Source: Dialister sp.
GTDB taxonomy: Bacteria > Bacillota > Negativicutes > Veillonellales > Dialisteraceae
Length of the DNA stretch: 11,521 bases
Direction of reading: 5' to 3'
Assembly (NCBI GenBank): GCA_022722495.1
Contig: JAIJLI010000035.1
Span: 1 to 11,521, forward strand
The notes below the pieces were generated by a model. That model was not told where the DNA came from. It saw only the letters and a list, made by a program, of their open reading frames with translations, and did not search any database. Shown here in pieces: positions 6,004 to 11,521 of this stretch (position 1 is its first letter; every line of letters starts with the position of its first letter). The position numbers were made by a program, and so were the translations under genes.

Positions 6004-6664
6004 AAATAATATCCATTGCCATTGCATACACGATGTTGGCATTCGAGGCAGCGATCTCGTCAGCAAGCTTCTGCGAGACACACTGGTCCGTATGGATGAT
6101 CATGACTGCTTCATCCCCTTTTCCCTTGCGGAAAAGACGCATATTGGAAATATTGATCTCTTCGGCAGCGAGCGCGCGGCAAACCTCAGCCACGACCCCC
6201 GGTACATCATGATGACGTGTAAGGAAGGTGTACTCTTCTCCCGTGATCTCGACAGGATACCCATCGATTTCTGTGATCAGTACACGACCTCCACCCAGCG
6301 ATCGGCCCACGACCGTCACATGCGCACCATTGTTGCCGTGGGCTTCGATCTTAGCCACATTCGGATGCCCCATGTCTTCTTCGGAAAGGGCAAAGGAGAT
6401 CGGGATCTCCTTCTCTTCCGCAATGTGCAGTGCATCACGGATGGAGCCGCTGTCCGGCGCATAGCCCATCAGCCCTGCTGCCAGCGCACGATCGGTCCCA
6501 TGACCTTTCCCTGTTTTTGCAAAAGAACCATAGAGTGTGATCTTCGCTTCTTTCAGAGGTTCTCCCAGAATGCGGCCTGCGACCTGCCCGATGCGGGCCG
6601 CTCCTGCGGTATGTGAGCTGGATGGCCCGATCATGACGGGACCGATGATATCGAAAATTCCCAT
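6002..6664 (-). CDS. sdaAB: L-serine dehydratase, iron-sulfur-dependent, beta subunit
   Basis: This is the small subunit of the two-chain serine dehydratase, 220 residues as usual. The N-terminal part carries the signature GPSSSHTAG at 13-21. A substrate-lobe domain extends to about residue 140. A C-terminal ACT domain covers about 145-215 (YTFLTRHHDVPGVVAEVC, then EINISNMRLFRKGKGDEAVM). ACT domains commonly bind amino acids, so regulation by serine is plausible. AAGGAG lies eight bases before ATG 6664. A nearby ATG at 6671 is in another frame and gives only a short unrelated peptide. The TAG stop lies at the border of repeat copy B. The gene may be transcribed from the promoter candidate at 6803-6830, through a terminator-like hairpin. 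Confidence 0.95.
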   Translation of the reverse strand: MGIFDIIGPVMIGPSSSHTAGAARIGQVAGRILGEPLKEAKITLYGSFAKTGKGHGTDRALAAGLMGYAPDSGSIRDALHIAEEKEIPISFALSEEDMGHPNVAKIEAHGNNGAHVTVVGRSLGGGRVLITEIDGYPVEITGEEYTFLTRHHDVPGVVAEVCRALAAEEINISNMRLFRKGKGDEAVMIIHTDQCVSQKLADEIAASNANIVYAMAMDII

Positions 6665-6730
6665 TTCTCATTCTCCTTATCCTATAACTGTAAAGTCAGT
6701 CCGGGAAGTACGGGTGACTTTATTCCATAA

Positions 6731-6755
6731 TAAAAATCTGCCCCAAAGGGCAGAT
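6731..6755 (-). terminator. intrinsic terminator between the 441-residue protein gene and sdaAB
   Basis: On the minus strand ATCTGCCC (6755-6748) pairs with GGGCAGAT (6743-6736) around a TTTG loop, followed by TTTTATT. It lies about 100 bp after the upstream gene's stop and 70 bp before sdaAB. Because a promoter candidate lies between that stop and the hairpin, it may act as an attenuator of sdaAB rather than a plain terminator. Confidence 0.8.
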
Positions 6756-6802
6756 CTCCTTCAAGCACAATCGCCCCACGGGTGAAATTCGGCATTGAAT
6801 CA

Positions 6803-6830
6803 ATGATACATGTAGTTGTCTAGCTTTCAA
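6803..6830 (-). promoter_or_regulatory. promoter candidate for sdaAB, upstream of the hairpin
   Basis: On the minus strand TTGAAA (6830-6825) and TATCAT (6808-6803) are 16 bases apart, each one mismatch from consensus. The start would be near 6796, giving a leader of about 130 nt that includes the terminator at 6731-6755. Confidence 0.4.
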
Positions 6831-6856
6831 AAGACATGGCCCGATCGCCTGCCACA

Positions 6857-8182
6857 TCACATCCAGTGGCTGAGGTCGAAGTCTTCGCCAATGGTCTCAC
6901 GGATGCAGATCTTGGCGATGTACATGCCCATGAGTGTCAGTGACGAACGGCGAAGGAGGCTCGTATCCCAGGCATCCTGCAGTTTGGCCAGATCCGGAGA
7001 AATGCGGCCAAGGATATAGCTCATTTCCTTCCTGTCATACGGTGCCGGACGAGACTCTGTCAGTGCCTGCAGGGTACTTCTCATGACAGCATCCTCGATG
7101 CCAAGATCATCCAAAAGTGATGTCAGCATGGCTTCGTCGACAGCCGCCAGCTTGTAGTAGGAATTATATAAGCTATTGACAATGACACCGGCCGGCCAGG
7201 AAGGACGCACCGCTTCCAGCTCACTCTTCATGCAGCCGCGGAAGGCAAAGACGAAGGGATATGAATCATGCAGCACCTGTCCGAAAGGATCCTCTTTATT
7301 CTCAAGAGAAATGCAGTGCAGGTACTCGAGCTGCTGATAGCCGCTGTATTCGTTCGGAAGCTCGCCCACAAAAGGCGTGATGTACTTTTCTGTATATTTT
7401 TTGAGGCGTGCGGCATCCACGTTATCCGTATTTCTGGAGTAGTGGAAAATGAGCAGCAAAGACAACGCGTGGAATCCGGTCTCCTCCATGCGTGGCATAG
7501 CTTTCAGGGCATCGTAGGCAAGGATGGTCTTTGTGTCCGACCTGTTTCCATGCGCCACATCCGAGAAAGCATCCGAGACCATGGCGAGCACGACCGGTGT
7601 CGGCATCATGACATAGGTGCGCTGGGCATTCTGCATCGCTTCCTGCACCATGATATGTGTCAGCGTATCCACCAGCTCCCTGTCGCTCATGGCGAGCTTC
7701 TCGATGAGATGATGTGTCACTTTGCGTGTATCCTGCTCTACCGTCCGCGATACAGCACCATAACGGTTCAGGAAATGGCGGACAAAATAGTCCTCGAGCG
7801 TATCCACCTTGGGGTGGTCCTCCAGGATCTTGGGCGCAGGCTCCGGCGGAAAGGGACTCTTTTTCGCAGAAGCCACCGCTTCAAAGGGCGCTGTATTTTC
7901 AAAATCCTTTTTGGCAAAGACGCGCGTCTTTTCTTCCTCGGCATCGTCCTTTTCGATGATCGGAAGGATTTCTGTCGCATCATCGACGGCAGGCTTTCCG
8001 GCGATCGGAGAAGCGGCTGCTTTTTCTTTAGAAATCGTAGGAATTTCCATGGTCTTATCCAGATCGGCCATGATGGGTTCTGCATTTTTCTTCTTTCCGG
8101 GCAATCCGAATATCATGAGACAGGTGACCGCAAAGAACAGAAGAACGACCCCGGCAAGGACCAGGTAGGGAATGATAAACAT
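6857..8182 (-). CDS. unrecognised membrane-anchored protein, 441 residues
   Basis: I do not recognise the family. One hydrophobic segment at about 5-26 is followed by GKKKN, which predicts an N-terminal anchor with the rest in the cytoplasm. Residues about 30-125 form a low-complexity linker rich in Lys, Glu, Ala and Pro. It contains three similar threonine motifs: DKTMEIP (42-48), DATEILP (68-74) and EKTRVFA (84-90). From about 126 onward the protein looks globular and mostly helical (DTLEDYFVRHFLNRYGAVSR, with many Leu/Ala/Glu heptad-like stretches). It has no obvious catalytic signature. AGGAG lies five bases before ATG 8182. A terminator follows at 6731-6755, so it appears to be its own transcription unit. 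TTGAAG-17-TACCAT near 8232-8260 is a weak promoter candidate. Confidence 0.85.
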   Translation of the reverse strand: MFIIPYLVLAGVVLLFFAVTCLMIFGLPGKKKNAEPIMADLDKTMEIPTISKEKAAASPIAGKPAVDDATEILPIIEKDDAEEEKTRVFAKKDFENTAPFEAVASAKKSPFPPEPAPKILEDHPKVDTLEDYFVRHFLNRYGAVSRTVEQDTRKVTHHLIEKLAMSDRELVDTLTHIMVQEAMQNAQRTYVMMPTPVVLAMVSDAFSDVAHGNRSDTKTILAYDALKAMPRMEETGFHALSLLLIFHYSRNTDNVDAARLKKYTEKYITPFVGELPNEYSGYQQLEYLHCISLENKEDPFGQVLHDSYPFVFAFRGCMKSELEAVRPSWPAGVIVNSLYNSYYKLAAVDEAMLTSLLDDLGIEDAVMRSTLQALTESRPAPYDRKEMSYILGRISPDLAKLQDAWDTSLLRRSSLTLMGMYIAKICIRETIGEDFDLSHWM

Positions 8183-8284
8183 CGATGCTCCTTATATACT
8201 CTCTTTACTTTATAAAATCAAATCAGTTACATGGTATCATATTTTCCTTTTGACTTCAATCATATACGAAGGGAGGTTCACCCG

Positions 8285-8321
8285 TGAAGAACCGCCATTG
8301 ACGTGCGAAGGCGGTTCTTCA
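8285..8321. repeat. 12-bp inverted repeat downstream of cbiZ
   Basis: TGAAGAACCGCC (8285-8296) and GGCGGTTCTTCA (8310-8321) are perfectly complementary around a 13-nt spacer. No T-tract follows on either strand, so it is not a standard intrinsic terminator, though it may end or protect the cbiZ mRNA. The region 8183-8422 otherwise holds only the upstream signals of the 441-residue gene and a weak small open frame. Confidence 0.55.
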
Positions 8322-8422
8322 GCTTCTTGCAGGCTGCCTTTCTCAAACAGCTCGATGCTCACGTTTTTTCCACACTCTTTGGCATCTCTTGAAAGCAGGG
8401 ATAAAATGGCTGCGTGATCGGA

Positions 8423-9193
8423 TCAGCCCTTCCCGAGCTTCACTGCCTTTGGGGTTCGAAGCTCGGCAAAAGCATTCCACGGCTTATCGTAGATGACCAG
8501 ACACTCCGTCACAGAGTCGTAAGCCGCTTTGGCAAGGAATGACCCCAGTTCTGAAAACGGACCTGCATCCGTATAGCGCTCGGCCCCGATCTCCGTCACA
8601 AGTGTGATACCGTCCGTCCCTGTTCCTGTAGCCGGACGTCCGTTATTCACATCCGCAATGCCCAGATCGGAAAGCGCTGCGCTCTTTCCTTCTGTCAGCG
8701 TGATGAAGCTTCTCGCCATGATGCCTTCGGGAAGACTTCCATGGATGAGGACCATCATATTGATGGTGCCGACAGGTGCAAAGTGACCATCCCTTTCCCG
8801 ATACAGCGGTTTTGACGATGCGCGGCAAGCTGTCTTTTCCACGCCTCCCGTGGTCACGATCTCTACCATAAGATCTCCGGATGTGAAAACCTTGTGCGAG
8901 TACTGATACACCTTTGCCGCCGTCAGAAGCGCACTGGAGGTTTCCGGATCGGCTCCCTCCTTTTCGATACAGCGTTTCAGGTATGCGGCTACCGATCCGC
9001 CGGGAAAATCGGACTCTTCCCCATAAAAGGTTCTGAGTCGCTGATTCATCACAGCTCTCACGCGGCGCAGACCGCCGCCATAGATCGCAGTCGATAGTGA
9101 GAGATGCTCTTTGTCAAAGGAGATCAAAAGACTGTCCTCGCTGACACGAAGACGGGCTCCCGGCACAGCGAGAGAATGGATGGTGGGATACAT
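8423..9193 (-). CDS. cbiZ: adenosylcobinamide amidohydrolase, CbiZ family
   Basis: CbiZ hydrolyses adenosylcobinamide to adenosylcobyric acid, letting cells salvage cobinamide or remodel foreign corrinoids. The assignment rests on the family's conserved core: IYGGGLRRVRAVMN (37-50), VGTINMMV near 141-148, TEGKSAAL (167-174), and the hallmark RPATGTGTDGI (186-196). The closing TDAGPFSELGSFLAKAAYD follows at 208-226. I chose ATG 9193 (256 residues). It has AGAGG nine bases upstream and the homologous region begins soon after. The longer TTG-initiated frame to 9301 contains a consensus extended -10 (9276-9284), which argues that its first 36 codons are not coding. No cobalamin riboswitch or other cob genes are visible next to it. 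Confidence 0.85.
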   Translation of the reverse strand: MYPTIHSLAVPGARLRVSEDSLLISFDKEHLSLSTAIYGGGLRRVRAVMNQRLRTFYGEESDFPGGSVAAYLKRCIEKEGADPETSSALLTAAKVYQYSHKVFTSGDLMVEIVTTGGVEKTACRASSKPLYRERDGHFAPVGTINMMVLIHGSLPEGIMARSFITLTEGKSAALSDLGIADVNNGRPATGTGTDGITLVTEIGAERYTDAGPFSELGSFLAKAAYDSVTECLVIYDKPWNAFAELRTPKAVKLGKG

Positions 9194-9275
9194 GGGCGTC
9201 GACCTCTTTTCAATGAATGAACGGGCAGAAACACGGATGACGCTCTTCCCGTTGTCGTCCGTATTTCTACGCTTC

Positions 9276-9284
9276 ATTATATCA
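9276..9284 (-). promoter_or_regulatory. extended -10 promoter of cbiZ
   Basis: On the minus strand TGATATAAT matches the extended -10 consensus (TGnTATAAT). The -35 region at the right distance (CTCTTG, 9304-9299) is poor, which extended -10 promoters tolerate. The start would be near 9269, leaving about 76 nt before ATG 9193. Confidence 0.55.
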
Positions 9285-9333
9285 CGAGCGATCAGCGGCA
9301 AGAGCTATCACCCGCATGCCCCTTATTTCCTTA

Positions 9334-9362
9334 TGGACAAACCCACACGCCTTTGCTATGAT
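9334..9362 (+). promoter_or_regulatory. promoter of the zeta-family kinase gene
   Basis: TGGACA (9334-9339) and TATGAT (9357-9362) are 17 bases apart, each one mismatch from consensus. TGC before the -10 adds an extended -10. The start would be near 9369, with AAAGGAG (9387-9393) eleven bases before ATG 9405. It is divergent from the cbiZ promoter. Confidence 0.7.
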
Positions 9363-9404
9363 AAGAGCAAAATATTTCTGTTTTAAAAAGGAGTTGGTAC
9401 GGCT

Positions 9405-10448
9405 ATGCCCTATGACGAGCGGACACTTTGTGAATTAAGCGAATCTGCAGAAATCACCCCTATAGGAATCCAGCTGGAAGTGAATGCGGAAATTTTTAAT
9501 ACGCTTCACAACCTGCTTTGCACCATGCGAGAGGACAAAGACATCTCCCCTTCTGATGAAGCACGCCTTTATAAACTTTGGCGGCAGACCATCCATGAAA
9601 TGTCACTGATCGAACTTCGGAAAGGCCGCGGCCTCCCCATGTCCGAGCAGATTTCCATGCTACGCGAAGCCTATGACATAGAGACTAAGTACATGGCGGA
9701 CCAGATCTTCCGTCCGGTTTCCAGCGTACATCTGACAAAAAAACTCATCGAGAAGGAAAGTGCCTTTGATCAAGAAGAGATGAATGCCTTCTTCCGAAAG
9801 ACCATCTGGCCATCTATCCGTCAGGGAAAGAAAGGCGGGCAGAAGCATCCCACCGCCTACATCATCGCAGGGCAGCCCGGCTCGGGCAAGACGCGCATGT
9901 CTTCCATGATCATCGAAGAGTATGATGGAAATATCGTACAGTCCATGAGTGATAATTTCCGCGGTTTCCACCCTCGTTATAAAGCTCTTATGAAGAAGTA
10001 CGGGCAATATTGTGCCTACTTCTCCATGGCTCAGGGGCAGTACCTCTCAGACCTTGCCATGAAGCAGGCCGCCGTAGAACGTTACCACATCCTTCAGGAA
10101 GGATCTCTGGAAGATGTCTCCCACACAAAAGAATACATCCGTTATCTGAAAGAGCGCGGCTATACCATCTGCGTGCTCCTCAGAGCCTGCCCCAAAAAGG
10201 AAAGCTGGAAGGCCATCCACCAGCTCTTCCTGCAGCAGCGTCTGAAAGCACCCGGACTTTCCCGTCTCATCACGAAAGAACAGCATGACAAGGCATGCCT
10301 TTCCTTCCTTTCTGCCACCAATGACCTCATTGCACAGAACTTGATGGATCGGCTCATCATCAAAAGCCCCAAAGGGCTTCTCTACGACAGTGATGATATG
10401 CCCACAGAACGAGTCAGTGAACTTCTTGCGAAGCGAATGACAAAATAA
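9405..10448 (+). CDS. zeta-toxin-family kinase with N-terminal extension
   Basis: Zeta toxins (PezT and relatives) phosphorylate UDP-GlcNAc or related nucleotide sugars and block wall synthesis. The C-terminal half (about 148-347) fits: Walker A GQPGSGKT at 156-163 after TAYIIA, SDNFRGFHPRY at 182-192 with probable catalytic D183, and HILQEGSLED at 228-237 where zeta proteins have the IIEGTLR-type element. The protein is 347 residues, against about 250-290 for typical zeta toxins. The extra N-terminal 145 residues are acidic and helical, including an LRKGRGLPMSEQISMLREAY stretch near 71-90. No epsilon or PezA antitoxin gene lies upstream, since the promoter is directly adjacent. The extension could be a built-in inhibitor, as described for E. 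coli EzeT; this is inference. Toxicity and substrate are unproven. Confidence 0.82.
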   Translation: MPYDERTLCELSESAEITPIGIQLEVNAEIFNTLHNLLCTMREDKDISPSDEARLYKLWRQTIHEMSLIELRKGRGLPMSEQISMLREAYDIETKYMADQIFRPVSSVHLTKKLIEKESAFDQEEMNAFFRKTIWPSIRQGKKGGQKHPTAYIIAGQPGSGKTRMSSMIIEEYDGNIVQSMSDNFRGFHPRYKALMKKYGQYCAYFSMAQGQYLSDLAMKQAAVERYHILQEGSLEDVSHTKEYIRYLKERGYTICVLLRACPKKESWKAIHQLFLQQRLKAPGLSRLITKEQHDKACLSFLSATNDLIAQNLMDRLIIKSPKGLLYDSDDMPTERVSELLAKRMTK

Positions 10449-10475
10449 AAAGAGGCCGAAAGGTCTCTTTTTTTT
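10449..10475 (+). terminator. intrinsic terminator after the zeta-family kinase gene
   Basis: AGAGGCC (10451-10457) pairs with GGTCTCT (10462-10468) around a GAAA tetraloop, with one G·U pair. A-rich and T-rich flanks extend the stem, and eight T follow. It starts right after the stop codon, so queG needs its own promoter. Confidence 0.92.
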
Positions 10476-10573
10476 ACGCGTCGCAGCAAGAAATGCCGCC
10501 CGTGAATGGAACGTCCCTCTCCCACTTCCCGCCTTTCCATGGCATCTGTTTCCCTGTATATCTCAAAACTCCT

Positions 10574-11485
10574 ATGACTCCCAAATCTCACCTTTCCCAG
10601 ATCGCCGCCTCGCTTCATCTGGATGCCTGCGGCGCATGCTCTGCCTCCTTAGACAGCACACTGAAAGAGCAGCTTCAAAATGCCGGCCCTATCCCCTTTG
10701 CGCCCTCCTCGCTTGCAGAAAGACTGGATCCTTCCGCGCTCCTTAGAGATGCACGCTCCTTCTTTGTGATTCTATTTCCATACAGACCTGCCAGAGAAGA
10801 AAAAGGAAATATCGCGCTCTATGCAAGGCCCATGGACTATCATAAGGTCATCCACCGCTATCTTCAGAAAATCATAGAGACGGCTCGCCCGTCTTACCCG
10901 GGCGAGCAATTTCTTCCCCTCGTGGATACCTCTCCCATGGTCGACCGCTGGCTTGCCTATGCCGCCGGACTTGGGTTCTTCGGAAGAAATCACTGCCTGA
11001 TCCATCCGACATACGGCTCCTTCGTCACCATCGGATCCATCCTGACCACACTGTCACTTACACCTGATGAGCCGCTCACGCTGCATTGCGGCAGCTGCCG
11101 CGAATGCCTCATCCGTTGTCCCGGGCGTGCCATCGGAGAGAAGAGGCTCGACCCTTTCCGATGCAAGTCTTACCTCACGCAAAAGAAGGAAGAGCTCTCT
11201 CCGGCGGAGATGCAGATCCTGCAGCGGACGCCCTACATTTTTGGCTGCGATGAATGCCAGCGCTTTTGCCCCTTCAATCAAAAAGCCGCTCCCTCTCCGC
11301 TTCCGGAGATCCGTGAGCATCGGATCTCTACACTGACAAAGGAAGAAATGGACAGCTATTCCAACCGCGCATTTGACAAAGCCTTCCGCTCCTACGCCTT
11401 CGCCTGGCGCGGAAAAAAAATACTTCTTAGGAATTGGAACATCATAAACGAAAAAGAGAAACAGGATATAAATAGCAGCCGGTAA
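10574..11485 (+). CDS. queG: epoxyqueuosine reductase, short form
   Basis: QueG reduces epoxyqueuosine to queuosine in the wobble base of tRNAs for Tyr, His, Asn and Asp, using cobalamin and two [4Fe-4S] clusters. The family core VDTSPMVDRWLAYAAGLGFFG spans about 117-137, with D118 the likely catalytic aspartate. GRNHCLIHPTYGS follows at 137-149. The ferredoxin-like cysteines are CGSCRECLIRC (172-182), C197 (CKSYLT) and CDECQRFC (225-232). The 303-residue form ends soon after AWRGKKILLRN, so it lacks most of the HEAT-repeat tail of longer QueG proteins. I chose ATG 10574 because homology begins there. The upstream ATG at 10493 would add 27 Pro-rich residues directly after the terminator. No clear ribosome-binding site precedes 10574, so the start is less certain than the identity. 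Confidence 0.92.
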   Translation: MTPKSHLSQIAASLHLDACGACSASLDSTLKEQLQNAGPIPFAPSSLAERLDPSALLRDARSFFVILFPYRPAREEKGNIALYARPMDYHKVIHRYLQKIIETARPSYPGEQFLPLVDTSPMVDRWLAYAAGLGFFGRNHCLIHPTYGSFVTIGSILTTLSLTPDEPLTLHCGSCRECLIRCPGRAIGEKRLDPFRCKSYLTQKKEELSPAEMQILQRTPYIFGCDECQRFCPFNQKAAPSPLPEIREHRISTLTKEEMDSYSNRAFDKAFRSYAFAWRGKKILLRNWNIINEKEKQDINSSR

Positions 11486-11521
11486 GAGAAGCGCCGCCTT
11501 TGCCATGTAATTGTATCTCCT

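Noticed and set aside
8423..9301. Longer cbiZ starting at TTG 9301
   Set aside because: A consensus TGATATAAT promoter element lies inside the extra 36 codons, and ATG 9193 has a better ribosome-binding site and fits the start of homology.
11054..11506. Minus-strand 150-codon frame opposite queG, with AGGAG upstream and a hydrophobic start
   Set aside because: The start signal is tempting, but nearly all of it lies antisense to the conserved cysteine-rich part of queG, and the sequence after residue 40 looks like random shadow translation.

Overview
The window looks like chromosomal DNA of an anaerobic, mid-GC member of the Firmicutes sensu lato, most likely a Negativicute such as a Dialister or Veillonella relative. 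The lineage is inferred from a cysteine T-box leader, the cdaA-cdaR-glmM operon order, a two-subunit iron-sulfur L-serine dehydratase and strong AGGAGG ribosome-binding sites. The genus is a guess; no 16S or similar marker is present.

Layout. Positions 1-148 (minus) hold the first 49 codons of cysS. Its leader fills about 150-820: a strong promoter, a 210-nt structured segment of unknown family, a complete cysteine T-box (AGUA, AGAGAG, GGUG, UGC specifier, UGGA bulge, terminator), and an 11-codon ORF whose ribosome-binding site lies in a hairpin. From 831 to 1127 come an intergenic palindromic element built from 7-nt arrays and a second, unrelated repeat. The cdaA-cdaR-glmM operon (4415 to 1192, minus) makes c-di-AMP synthase, its YbbR regulator and phosphoglucosamine mutase; glmM also has its own promoter overlapped by a perfect inverted repeat. 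Then, still on the minus strand, come sdaAA (5563-4676) and sdaAB (6664-6002). These two subunit genes are separated by 438 bp made of two more copies of the heptad element. Upstream lie an unrecognised membrane-anchored 441-residue protein (8182-6857) and a cobinamide amidohydrolase (cbiZ, 9193-8423).

After a divergent promoter region the plus strand carries a zeta-toxin-family kinase with a long N-terminal domain and no visible partner antitoxin (9405-10448), a terminator, and a short-form epoxyqueuosine reductase, queG (10574-11485).

Themes. Cell-wall precursor supply and c-di-AMP signalling are coupled in the glmM operon, and a zeta kinase, whose family attacks UDP-GlcNAc, is encoded nearby. 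CbiZ (cobinamide salvage) and QueG (a cobalamin-dependent enzyme) both point to corrinoid use. Serine and cysteine metabolism are represented by SdaA and CysS. The most novel-looking items are the structured RNA upstream of the cysS T-box, the heptad-array palindromic element family, the solitary zeta kinase and the unrecognised membrane protein.
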